DNA from: DATFVJ01 sp963851085
GTDB lineage: Bacteria; Actinomycetota; Actinomycetes; Streptosporangiales; Streptosporangiaceae
Reading direction: 5' to 3'
Assembly (NCBI GenBank): GCA_963851085.1
Contig: CAWKNX010000010.1
Coordinates: forward strand, 696,190 to 760,189
DNA: 64,000 nucleotides
The position numbers and the translations under genes were made by a program. Of this stretch, positions 54,274-63,814 are shown piece by piece. Each line of letters starts with the position of its first letter. The stretch's first letter is position 1. The notes beneath the pieces are model-generated. The model saw only the letters and a program-made list of their open reading frames with translations, ran no database searches and was not told where the DNA came from.

Positions 54274-56253
54274 GTGATGGGGATGCAAGATCACGAGCAC
54301 GAGAGGGAGCAGGACCCGGCGTCCCGCAGCGGCGACGAGGAGACTCGCGCGTTCGGGACCACCGGCGAGGCGCCGGCCGACTGGACCGGAGGCCACGAGC
54401 CACCCGCGTACGGACCGGGCAGCCAGGACACGCCGACGTACGGGACTGGAAGCCAGCAGCCCCCCGCCTACGGAACCAGCCAGAACACGCCGACGTATGA
54501 GCCCAGCCAGGACACGCCCGTCTACGGGCCCAGCCAGGACACGCCTGCCTACGGGCCCAGCCAGAACACGCCGACGTATGGGCCCAGCCAGGACACGCCC
54601 GCCTACGGGCCCAGCCAGGACACGCCCACCTACGGGGCCGACAGCCAGGGGCATGAGGTACCCGGGACCGACCGCGACCAGCCAGGCTACGGTGCGAGCA
54701 GCCAGCAGACCGACGCTTTCTGGGTGAGCAACCAGACCGCCCTCCTACGCGGCCGGGAGCGAGCAGCCGCCGGGCTACGGAGCCGGAAGCCAGCAGCCGC
54801 CGGGCTACGGAGCCGGAAGCCAGCAGCCACCCTCCTACGGAGCCGGAAGCCAGCAGCCACCCTCCTACGCGGCGGAAGCCAGCAGCCACCCGGCTACGGA
54901 GCCGGAAGCCAGCAGCCACCCGGCTACGGAGCCGGAAGCCAGCAACCACCCCCGTATCCTGGGTCGTGGCAGCCGTCAGGCGCGGGAAACTGGCCGCCGC
55001 CACCTGGGTCTGCTTTTGGGCAGTGGGGTACACCGCCGCAGCCGCCAAACCGCCGTGGCCGGCGCGCCCTCGCCTTTGCCGTAGTCGCGATCCTGGGTGT
55101 TGGCATCGGAGCGGGCGCCGCGTTTGGGATTGCCAACAACAGCTCACAGCAGTCGGCCTCAAGCCCCGGCGCCCAAGCGGTCCCGACGCCGGGCTCACAG
55201 CGCGCACCGTTGCAGAACACGGGCACCAACAAGATTAACGTTCAGGGGATCGACGACGCCGTGTCGCCTTCCGTGGCCGACATCACGTCGAGGCTCAGTT
55301 ACACGAACGAGACGGCGGAGGGCACGGGGATCGTCCTCAACTCCTCTGGCCTGATACTCACCAACAACCATGTCGTCAACGGCGCGACCAAGGTGACCGC
55401 GCAGATCGACGGCAAGGGCACCACCTACACGGCCCGCATCCTGGGCACGGACAAGACGGATGACGTCGCGCTCCTGCAGTTGCAGGGAGCGTCCGGCCTC
55501 AAGCCCGCGCCGATCGGTGACTCGTCCAAGGTCGTCGTTGGCGACCAGGTCGTTGCCCTTGGCAACCAGGGCGGCCAGGGCGGCCCGCCGACCGCTACCA
55601 ACGGTGCGATCACCAACGTGAACAGGACTATCACCGCAGGTGACCAGGGTAGTGCGGACACCGAGACCCTCCACGGGATGCTCCAGACCGACGCCTACAT
55701 AGCGGCTGGTGATTCCGGTGGGCCGCTTGTGAACGCCTCTGGCCAGGTGATCGGCATGGACACGGCGGCGGCGAGTAACGGCGGCTTCGGCCAGTCGTCG
55801 AACAGCAGCCAGGGCGGAAACATCGGATTCGCGATCCCGATCAACCACGCGCTGTCCATCGCACGGGAAATCGCCGCGGGGCATAGCAGTTCGACCATCC
55901 AGATCGGTGCGCGCGGGTTCCTGGGTGTCGGAGTGCAGGACATCAGCACAGGCTGCGGATCCAGCCCCGGCAACTTCGGGCCTGGCGGAGGCTTCGATGG
56001 CGGGTCGACGGCACCGGTCAACTCCGGCGCACTGGTCTGCGACGTCTACCCAGGCACTCCGGCGCAGTCCGCTGGCGTGGCGACCGGCGACGTCATCACC
56101 GGCGTCAACGGCACCACGGTGACGTCCGCGCAGTCCCTAACCAACGCGATGCAGTCCAAGCGTCCTGGCAACCAGGTCTCGCTGACGTGGGTGGACGCCA
56201 GCGGCCAGAGCCACACCGCGACGCTCACGCTCGTTGCGGGTCCGGCCGAATAA
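54274..56253 (+). CDS. HtrA/PepD-type membrane serine protease
   Basis: 659 codons from GTG 54274 (ATGs at 54277 and 54283 also possible). The N-terminal cytoplasmic region (residues ~40-240) is Tyr/Gly/Pro/Gln repeats (YGPSQDTPAYGPSQNTPTYG). Then a membrane anchor near 270-290 and a trypsin-like domain with His (LTNNHVVNGATK), Asp (DKTDDVALLQL) and Ser (IAAGDSGGPLVN). The C-terminal PDZ has GALVCDVYPGTPAQSAGVATG. Residues about 153-196 (repeated RSRKPAA) are the wrong frame of the GYGAGSQQPP repeat, so two compensating indels are present. Role: envelope protein quality control. Confidence 0.88.
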   Translation: MMGMQDHEHEREQDPASRSGDEETRAFGTTGEAPADWTGGHEPPAYGPGSQDTPTYGTGSQQPPAYGTSQNTPTYEPSQDTPVYGPSQDTPAYGPSQNTPTYGPSQDTPAYGPSQDTPTYGADSQGHEVPGTDRDQPGYGASSQQTDAFWVSNQTALLRGRERAAAGLRSRKPAAAGLRSRKPAATLLRSRKPAATLLRGGSQQPPGYGAGSQQPPGYGAGSQQPPPYPGSWQPSGAGNWPPPPGSAFGQWGTPPQPPNRRGRRALAFAVVAILGVGIGAGAAFGIANNSSQQSASSPGAQAVPTPGSQRAPLQNTGTNKINVQGIDDAVSPSVADITSRLSYTNETAEGTGIVLNSSGLILTNNHVVNGATKVTAQIDGKGTTYTARILGTDKTDDVALLQLQGASGLKPAPIGDSSKVVVGDQVVALGNQGGQGGPPTATNGAITNVNRTITAGDQGSADTETLHGMLQTDAYIAAGDSGGPLVNASGQVIGMDTAAASNGGFGQSSNSSQGGNIGFAIPINHALSIAREIAAGHSSSTIQIGARGFLGVGVQDISTGCGSSPGNFGPGGGFDGGSTAPVNSGALVCDVYPGTPAQSAGVATGDVITGVNGTTVTSAQSLTNAMQSKRPGNQVSLTWVDASGQSHTATLTLVAGPAE

Positions 56254-56268
56254 GGCGGAAGGCTGCGA

Positions 56269-56299
56269 GAGGCCCGGCCTCGTGGGGCCGGGCCTCTTT
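56269..56299 (+). terminator. Intrinsic terminator of HtrA gene (right arm)
   Basis: gaggcccggcc...ggccgggcctc stem followed by tttatgtgt, 15 nt after the stop. Confidence 0.85.
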
Positions 56300-56329
56300 A
56301 TGTGTCCCGGCCCCGCGGCGCCGGGCCTC

Positions 56330-56475
56330 TCGCACATCCAAGGCCCACGGCGCGCGTCCTCTCGCACCTCCAGGCCCGGTGCCGGCCTCTCGCACGTCCT
56401 CTCGCACATCCAGGCCCCGCGCCGGGCCTCTCGCACATCCAAGACCCACGGCGCGCGTCCGCTCGCCCGTCCGGG
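56330..56475. repeat. ~25-bp tandem repeats (right arm)
   Basis: Mirror of 47396-47545: gcctctcgcacatccaaggc units, between convergent HtrA and peptidase genes. Confidence 0.8.
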
Positions 56476-56484
56476 GCCGCGACG

Positions 56485-57552
56485 TCAGGCGGACGGCGAC
56501 GTGAGCCACGCCCGCATCCGGGCCTCACACTCGGGGATCTGGGCAAGCTCGACATACTCGCCCTGTGTGTGCGCGACCTCGGGGATACCAGGCCCATAGT
56601 TGACGGCGGGCACGCCGAGCGCAGAGAACCTGGCGACGTCCGTCCAGCCGAGTTTTGCACGCGGCGTACCCCCGACCGCCGTGACGAATGCCGCCGCGGC
56701 CGGCTGATGCAGCCCGGGCCTGGCACCGGCCGCGACGTCGGTGATCTCCACCTTCCATGCGGCAAACGTCTCGCGTACGTGCTGTTCGGCCTGGTCCGGG
56801 GTCCGGTCCGGAGCGAAACGATAATTGACCGTCACCACGCACGAGTCGGGGATCACGTTCCCGGCGACCCCGCCGTCGATGCAGACGGCGTTCAGGCCCT
56901 CACGGTAAGTGAGACCGTCTACCAGCGGCTGGCGCGGCTGGTAGCCGCGAAGCACGCCGAGCACCGTTGCCGCCTCGTGGATCGCATTGCGGCCCATCCA
57001 CGATCGGGCGCTGTGCGCGCGCTCACCCGGCACATGCACCTCCGCATGCATCGTGCCCTGACAGCCGCCCTCCACGACACCATCGGTCGGTTCCATCAGC
57101 ACGGCAAAGTCGCCTGCCAGCCAGTCCGGATGGCGGCGGCTCACCTGGAGAAGGCCGTTGCGCTCGGCCTCGACCTCTTCGCAGTCATAGAACACGAACG
57201 TCACGTCCCGTTCTGGTTCGGGCAAGGTCGCGGCGAGGCGCAAGGCGACGGCGACGCCGGCCTTCATGTCGGTCGCACCGCACCCGTACAGCCGGCTCCC
57301 GTCCCGCCGGGACGGCAGGTTGTCCGCGATCGGCACGGTGTCTATGTGGCCCGCCAGGACGACCCGTTCCGCGCGGCCAAGATGAGTCCTTGCCACGACC
57401 GTGTTCCCGGCACGGTCCACGGACAGGTGCGTAAGGCCGCGCAACGCCGCCTCGATCGCCCCGGCGAGCGTCTCCTCGCCGCCACTGACGGACGCGATGT
57501 CCACCAGGTGCGCGGTCAGCTCCGCGCTATCTGTGGAAAGGTCGAAATCCAT
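56485..57552 (-). CDS. dapE: M20 peptidase, probable succinyl-diaminopimelate desuccinylase (intact copy)
   Basis: 355 aa, the usual actinobacterial DapE length. Metal/catalytic residues: LAGHIDTVPIAD (His, Asp), YGCGATDMKAG (bridging Asp), YDCEEVEAERNG (Glu pair), and the late His in GIPEVAHTQGEYVEL. The dimerisation domain has GERAHSARSWMGRNAIHEAA. It would produce LL-diaminopimelate for peptidoglycan and lysine. ArgE-like deacylases are related, so the substrate is inferred. Convergent with HtrA. Confidence 0.82.
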   Translation of the reverse strand: MDFDLSTDSAELTAHLVDIASVSGGEETLAGAIEAALRGLTHLSVDRAGNTVVARTHLGRAERVVLAGHIDTVPIADNLPSRRDGSRLYGCGATDMKAGVAVALRLAATLPEPERDVTFVFYDCEEVEAERNGLLQVSRRHPDWLAGDFAVLMEPTDGVVEGGCQGTMHAEVHVPGERAHSARSWMGRNAIHEAATVLGVLRGYQPRQPLVDGLTYREGLNAVCIDGGVAGNVIPDSCVVTVNYRFAPDRTPDQAEQHVRETFAAWKVEITDVAAGARPGLHQPAAAAFVTAVGGTPRAKLGWTDVARFSALGVPAVNYGPGIPEVAHTQGEYVELAQIPECEARMRAWLTSPSA

Positions 57553-57689
57553 GCACCGCAGCGTAGCCCGGCCAGCGCGCCCTGAACTGGCGTACCAAAC
57601 CGTCGGCCCGCAGAGCAGTCACGGCAACCGCGCCGACGCGCCGCAGGCTGCCGACCGCGGTAACCCCGCGTGAGCCGTTCGGCATCATT

Positions 57690-57842
57690 GTCCTTAACGA
57701 CTGCCGCGGGTGCGCCGCCGAGGCGCAGCGGGGGGGTTCCGGGGGGGCGTCCCCCCGGGCTGGCACAGTCTTAACGACTGCCGCGGGTGCGCCGCCGAGG
57801 CGCAGCGGGGGGTTCCGGGGGGGCGTCCCCCCGGGCTGGCAG
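57690..57842. repeat. R2-type tandem repeat, two units (right arm)
   Basis: Mirror of 46017-46168, beginning ttaacgactgccgcgggtgc. Confidence 0.85.
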
Positions 57843-57941
57843 TGGCGGGCCGGTTCGCCGCCAGGGGCGGCTGGTAGCTAGGTGGCGTGACCAGCGAGGC
57901 GCGAGACGGCGATCGATCGCCGCGGCCTGCGGCCGGAAGGA

Positions 57942-58480
57942 TCACGTCTTCGGGCAGAGGCGGGACAGCGTTCCGTGCACCTTCGCGATGCCAACGAAGT
58001 ACCAGTTCTCACGGGTCGCGGCGAGCAGGTAGGCCGAATACTCGGTCCCGCCCGCAGTGTGCTGGAGGTCGGCGCAAATCGCGCTGACCGCCTGTGCTTG
58101 CGACGCACTCGCGGCCAGGCTCATGACCTTCAGGTGCAGGGTCATGAAGTAACGAAGCGCAGCGGGGTCGTCTTTGCCGTCGGTGCAAAACAGCGGCCGG
58201 CGTTCCCGGCCGCGTAATGGACGAGCGGCGGGCATCGGGGCGGGGGCGGGGGCGGGGGCGGGGCAGGTACGAGAACTCCGTCAGGATCACCGGTCGAGGC
58301 CGCCTGTGGGGCCGGGCGCGGGGCCGGCATGGTCTCTGGCGCAGTCGCGGCAGGATGTGACGGCACGGCACTCGGGCCGGCCTGAACTTTCGCGCTCGCA
58401 GCGCAGCCGGTGACCGCGATCGCAACCGTCGCCGCGGCAGCGACCGCTCGGCCTGGCGTCTGCCACCACACCCGTGACAT
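57942..58480 (-). pseudogene. Small lipoprotein, frameshifted (right arm)
   Basis: Mirror of 45381-45914. One C is missing in gccggccgctg (left arm gccggcccgctg) near 58,197, and the Pro-coding run is longer. The left copy gives the intact protein. Confidence 0.85.
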
Positions 58481-58949
58481 CGGCTGATCCCCTGCCCTTC
58501 CGGCCCGCGAGCGGCCGACCCGGCCGCCTAGCCCGCCACCTGCTGCCCGAGGCGTCGCCTGCGCCCGGCACCCGGCCGCATCGACGGCGCCCAGCGCCCG
58601 CTGGCCCCGCGACCGGCGGGCCGCGACCCACAAAGAAAGTGGCACGTGCGGGAGACGCTACACGCGAACGTCAGCTCGTGCCGCCGATGTTGGCAGCTGC
58701 GGCGACCAGCGCCGCCAAGACCACGGCAACGGAAGGACGGCGGACACTGGCCGTGCGGGCAACCGCATAGACATTTCTGGCGACCGTGCCGGGCAGTTCG
58801 CGGGGCCTGGGAGCAAGCCATTGCTGGTCGGCTTGCTGCTCGCCATCGGCGGTGACGTCGCCGTCCCAAACCAAGCTGGGTGAGCTATACGGCGCAGGCG
58901 AACCTGCTCGGCATCCGCACTTGTGCCGACCCCGCCTGCCGAGATCGGA

Positions 58950-59035
58950 GTCCCCGATCCATACCGGGCTTCACCCCACGGAACCCTCCGCAGTGCCAGG
59001 AGCGGGCACGCGCGGCAGTCGTTCGGGATCATGGT
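58950..59035. repeat. Degenerate R2 unit (right arm)
   Basis: Mirror of 44826-44905. The gap 58481-59076 otherwise holds no visible gene. Confidence 0.5.
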
Positions 59036-59076
59036 CCTTTAGCGGGTTACGGGCGGGATGCCGCTACCGCGGGCGT

Positions 59077-59886
59077 TCAGGGCTGGAGCGGCAGCAGGAC
59101 GGGACGTTTTGGCTGCAGACCGTCGCCCGATGACACGCCGCGCAGACGTCTGCTGACCCACGGTGCGGCATGCCGGCGCGCCCAGTGGATGTCCTCGCGG
59201 CGCATGGTGAGCCAGTCCGCGGCGACGGAGGGCGGCCATCGGTCTCGCCAGTTCCCGCTCACCGGCACGCCGAGCGCCTCGGACACGAGCAGCGCCACCC
59301 GGCTGTGGCCATCCGGGGACAGATGCAGCCTGTCCACGCTCCACGCCCGGCGATCGCGCAGCGGGCCCATCGACCACAGATCCGCCAGGTAGCACTGCCG
59401 CTGTTCCGCGATCGCGCGCAGGTGCCCGTTGTAGGCAGCGATCTTCCCACGCAGCAGCCGGAGCACGGGGAATTGCTGCGTGTCGAACCCGGTGAACACG
59501 ACGACCTCACAACCGGCCGCGCGCAGGCGTGCCACGGCACCGTCGAAGATCCCCGCGAGCACGTCAGGATCCGCTCCGGGCCGCAAGATGTCATTGCCAC
59601 CAGCGGCGATGCTCACCAGATCCGGTGCCATCTCGATGGCGAGCGGAACCTGTTCCGCCGCCACCTGGCCAACCCGCCTGCCCCGGATCGCGAGGTTGGC
59701 GTAGCGCACGCCCGGATTGTGCTCGCCGAGCAGCGCAGCGAACCGGTCGGCCCACCCGCGGTAACGCCCGGCGGAGTCCCGGTCATCGAGTCCTTCGGTG
59801 AAACTGTCACCGAGTGCGGCGAACGAGCCGACCCTGAGGGGTGATTGATGAGCTTGCACCCGCAACATTTTGCCAGCGATCCCCAT
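59077..59886 (-). CDS. SGNH/GDSL-family hydrolase (right-arm copy)
   Basis: 269 aa, translation the same as 43975-44784, with all four catalytic blocks. The only gene apart from the 57-aa protein that is intact in both arms. Confidence 0.9.
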   Translation of the reverse strand: MGIAGKMLRVQAHQSPLRVGSFAALGDSFTEGLDDRDSAGRYRGWADRFAALLGEHNPGVRYANLAIRGRRVGQVAAEQVPLAIEMAPDLVSIAAGGNDILRPGADPDVLAGIFDGAVARLRAAGCEVVVFTGFDTQQFPVLRLLRGKIAAYNGHLRAIAEQRQCYLADLWSMGPLRDRRAWSVDRLHLSPDGHSRVALLVSEALGVPVSGNWRDRWPPSVAADWLTMRREDIHWARRHAAPWVSRRLRGVSSGDGLQPKRPVLLPLQP

Positions 59887-60613
59887 GATCGCAGGTGGCG
59901 GCCCCTGCTCTCCTGCGAGGCCGCGGTCGGCCCCCGTCTGCCCGATGCGCGCTGTGGCAGCGTCCAGTGCTGGTTCCGCCCGTTAGTGCAGGCCCAGATC
60001 TCCATCTGGGTACCCGTTCGTCGTGCGGAAGGCGCGAAATATCCAGTTACTTTCTGCTTATAGATAACTCAGTGTTGAAAGTACCTATTGCCTGCGCCTT
60101 GTGCCCGGGATCGGGGAGGCCACCCGCTGCCCGCGGGGCCGGGCTCCGCGGGGCCGGGCTCCGCGGGCCGGCTCCCGCGGGGCCGGGCTCCGCGGCCGGG
60201 CTCCGTGCGGCCGGGCTCGCGGCCGGGCTCCGCGGCCGGGCTCCGCGGCCGGGCTCCGCGGCTACAGATGCCCGCACCCCGGTGCCCGCCCCGGTGCCGT
60301 GGGAAAGCCAAGTGCGCGCGTTGCGTTCGTTGCCTACCACTGAGTTCGGCACCCTGCGCGATGCTCTGCGCGGAACTCAGCACGCCGCGTGGCAGGACGG
60401 CCTCTGCTAATATGCTGCTGATGACGTTGTCAATGGCGATGAGCAGCCCCGCAGGCGTTCGGCTCGAGCATCTTGCCACACATCACTTCGTCCGGCCGTG
60501 CAGCGGTCGCCGCCAACCCCGCCGCCTAGCTGTGTTGTGTTGTGTTGCCCGCACCAGCCGATAAAGTCCGTGAGCCGACGACGCTGCATGGGTATGCTCC
60601 AGTTCACACCTAG
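59887..60613. other. Intergenic region with GC tandem repeats (right arm)
   Basis: Mirror of 43252-43974. The gccgggctccgcg repeat spans about 60,130-60,270. No gene seen. Confidence 0.6.
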
Positions 60614-60628
60614 CTGAGAGGGTCTCAG
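60614..60628. promoter_or_regulatory. Palindromic candidate LacI operator (right arm)
   Basis: CTGAGA-GGG-TCTCAG: same position as the left-arm site but with paired substitutions that preserve symmetry. Confidence 0.4.
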
Positions 60629-60631
60629 GCC

Positions 60632-61720
60632 GTGTCCGACGCGCCGGCCTTTCCGGGGGAGACCGGGGACTCACCCCTCCAGCCAGCAGATCCCGTGTGA
60701 CGAGCGGGCTGCCGTCCGACGATGAAGGACGTTGCCGCCCAAGCCGGTGTCGGTCTCAAGACCGTCTCCCGGGTGGTCAACGGCGAGCCGGAGTTACGCC
60801 CGACACCGCGGAACGAGTACGCGCCGCGATCGAAGCGCTCGGCTTCCGGCGCAACGACAGTGCACGCGTGCTGCGCAAGGGCCAGACGGCATCCATCGGG
60901 CTAGTGCTCGAAGATGTCGGCAACCCCTTCTACTCGACCCTGGCGCGTGCCGTCGAGGATGTTACGCACGGCAACGGATCTCTGCTGTTCATGGGTTCCA
61001 GCGACGAAGATCCCGAACGCGAGCGCAAGCTCACGCTGACGTTCTGCGCGCGCCGTGTCGACGGTCTGATCATCGTCCCCGCTTCCACCGATGACCTGCC
61101 TGCTGCCCGAGGTCGCCGCGGGTATCGCCGTCGTCTTCGTCGACCGGCCGCCCGGAGTGATGCCGCCGATGTCGTGTTCACCGACAACGTTGGCGGAGCG
61201 CGTGACGGGGTGCGCCATGTCATCGGCCGGGCCACACGCGGATCGGCTACATCGGCGACGCGCCGCATATCTATACGGCCGGGCAGCGGCTGAGCGGGTA
61301 CTCAGAAGCCATGGCCGCCGCGAATCTGCCCATCGACGAGCACTGGGTGGCGATGGCCCTCGCCCAGCCGGAGGTCATCAAGCGGGCGCTCGGCCGGATG
61401 CTGGACGAGCCCAGGCCGGTGACGGCACTGCTGTGCGGCAACAACCGGATCAGCGTCATCGTGCTCCGCGAACTCGCGGAGCGCGGCGCACCGGTCGCGA
61501 TCGTGGGCTTTGACGATTTCGAGCTTGCCGATCTGCTCTCCCCCGGCGTCACCGTGGTGGCGCAGGATCCGGCGCAAATGGGCCACATCGCGGCGGAACT
61601 GCTGTTCCGGCGGCTTTCGGGTGAGCAGGGACCCGCGCGGCGAATCGAGCTCCCCACCCGCCTGGTGATCCGCGGATCCGGGGAGATCCCGCCACCGTGT
61701 CCTCCATGACGCAGCCATAA
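60632..61720 (+). pseudogene. LacI regulator, multiply frameshifted (right arm)
   Basis: Mirror of 42140-43234. Breaks near 60,790 (ccggag for ccgggag), 61,095 (accgatgacctgcctg for accgatcacacctacctg), 61,225 (ggccgggcc for ggccagggcc) and 61,690. Substitutions are also more frequent than elsewhere in the arm. Confidence 0.88.
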
Positions 61721-61861
61721 TTGGGACTGCACGCACCAGGCCTTACCCCGGTTTAACGTAGACTCCGGCAGGCTTACTGGGGTCGTGTGTCCGCGCCGCA
61801 GTCATGACGCCGTGTAGGCACGCGCGCGACCAGGCCGGTACGGTCTGTGCACAACACTGGC

Positions 61862-62818
61862 ATGGCAGGAAGCAGGTCGAGACAGGCGATGGGCAAGGCG
61901 AGCAGGAGCAAGCAGCGCTTGACCACCCGGAGAAGATCGCGATCCAGCGGGAGGCCGAACATCGCGCCCAGGTGCGTACCCGGGTTTCGCTGGTGATCGG
62001 CAGCGTCGTCGCGGTCAGTCGCCGTCGTGGTGGCGCTGATCGTCATCAAGACCACCTCGAGCGGCACGTCGGCGAGCACGGGCGCGCTGCCGAAGGGGAC
62101 GGCGCTTTCTACGATCGTCTCCGACGTGACGAACGTCCCGGCGGCCGCGCTTGCCTCGGTCGGCAAGGGCACCGGTCGCGACGCCTCCGTTCGGCGCTTT
62201 CTGGACAGCCAGGCCCTCACCTCGAGACGGCCTGCCCGAGATCGTCTACGTCGGTGCGGAGTACTGCCCGTACTGCGCAGCGGAGCGCTGGCCGATGGCA
62301 GTCGCGCTCAGCCGCTTCGGTACCTTCTCCAACCTCGACGTCACCCACTCAGAGCACGGCGTCGACCGAGCTCTACGCGGACACGAACACGCTGACCTTC
62401 TACAAGTCCAGCGTATACGAGCAAGTACATCGTCTTCACGCCATCAGCAAGACCAACCCCGACAAGAAGCCACGCTGCAGCGGGACAAAGACCGCGCAGC
62501 AGAACGCGCTCAGTGAGGCGGGGCCGAACCAGCCGCCGTACGTGTCGCGGGCAGAACCATGTGCCGTTTGCGTTGGCCGACTCATTCGCCAACAAGTACC
62601 TGATCAGCCGGGCGAGCTTCAGGTACCCGCAGTTTCTTGCAGGGCAAGACCTCGGTGGCCGAGGTGGGCCGCGCGCTTAAATCCCGCCAGCCCCGATCGC
62701 GAAGGCCATAGACAGCACCGCCAACGAGATCACGGCGGTGGGAGGGAGGAGTAAGGGTGAACAGCTGTGAATGTTCTGTACCGCGCAGCTCCATCACCGC
62801 ACTGGCGGGAACCTGTGA
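61862..62818 (+). pseudogene. DUF929 gene, broken and mosaic (right arm)
   Basis: Mirror of 41078-41998 but with many indels and real substitutions. Reading through the breaks gives plausible alternative DUF929 sequence (NQPPYVS, ANKYLISRAS, SPASPIAKAIDSTANEIT) rather than random errors. The active-site EYCPYCAAERW stretch is kept in one frame. It looks like this gene mixed with a paralogue or strain variant. Confidence 0.75.
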
Positions 62819-63531
62819 TGGCCGGCCCAGGCACCGCAGCAAGGGCCAGGGCCAGGCCAGGCGGCCCGGGACAAACCAGAAGCGAAGGGCCAGGCGCAGG
62901 GCGCGAGACACGGCACGCCGGGCGCCGCCTCCCGCTCCGCTGGCAATGTCGCGCGCGGCACACCGCGGCCGGGCGCCGGCCGACCGGCCGCGAACGGAAA
63001 CGGGACCAAGCGGGCGGCGACGGACGCTGCGACCGACGAAGCGCGGCCAGGCCGGGGCGGAACGCGCTGCTCGTGGCAGGCGGCCCGCCGGCGTGGGTCC
63101 GGCTGACCACTTTCATCCTGTCGCTCGCCGGGCTCGGCGTGTCGATCTACCTCACGATCACGCACTACTCGACCGGGATCACCCTCGCATGCCCCGACAC
63201 GGGCACCATCAACTGCGAGAAGGTCACCTCCAGCCCGCAGTCGATCGTCTTCGGGATACCGGTCGCGGTGCTGGGCCTTGCCTTTTTCGTGTTCATGGTC
63301 GCGGTCAACAATCCGCTTGCCTGGCGTTCGCCGCTGCGGGTGCTCCATCAGGCCCGCGTGCTCTCGGTGATCGTCGGAATCGTCTTCGTGATCTACCTGA
63401 TCTACGTCGAACTCTTCAAGGTGAACGCGATCTGCCTGTGGTGCACGAGCGTCCACGTGATCACATTCGCGCTCTTCGTGCTCATCCTGTCCAGCGCCGC
63501 TACCTGGGGCCTGGCAGAACGCTCGCGGTGA
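62818..63531 (+). pseudogene. VKOR gene, N-terminal region frameshifted (right arm)
   Basis: Mirror of 40380-41078. From about 63,070 (AGGPPAWVRLTTFILSLAGL) to the stop the protein is as in the left arm. The basic N-terminal tail is scrambled by several indels between 62,840 and 63,070. Confidence 0.85.
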
Positions 63532-63640
63532 CGTGCCCGCGGTGACGAGCGCCGAGCCGATGGGCGGGCGCGCGGACCGCGAACGGCGCCATCGTCACGA
63601 GCAGGTAGAGCGGGACCTGTGACGTGCTCGCGGTGACGAG

Positions 63641-63814
63641 TCAGCCCACTCCGAGTGCGATCACGGCGATCACGAGGAGAACCGCCAGCACGACGGTGAC
63701 GATAACGGCGGGGTTGCGCAGGCCTCCGCGGCGCGCTGAGTCGGCTCCGCCCTTCTCGACGAAGGCGCGGAACTCTCCAGTACTGCCGCTCGGGTCCGGC
63801 TTAGCTTCGGACAT
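63641..63814 (-). CDS. Small single-span membrane protein (right-arm copy)
   Basis: 57 aa, same as 40097-40270: polar N-terminus and one C-terminal membrane helix. Confidence 0.65.
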   Translation of the reverse strand: MSEAKPDPSGSTGEFRAFVEKGGADSARRGGLRNPAVIVTVVLAVLLVIAVIALGVG

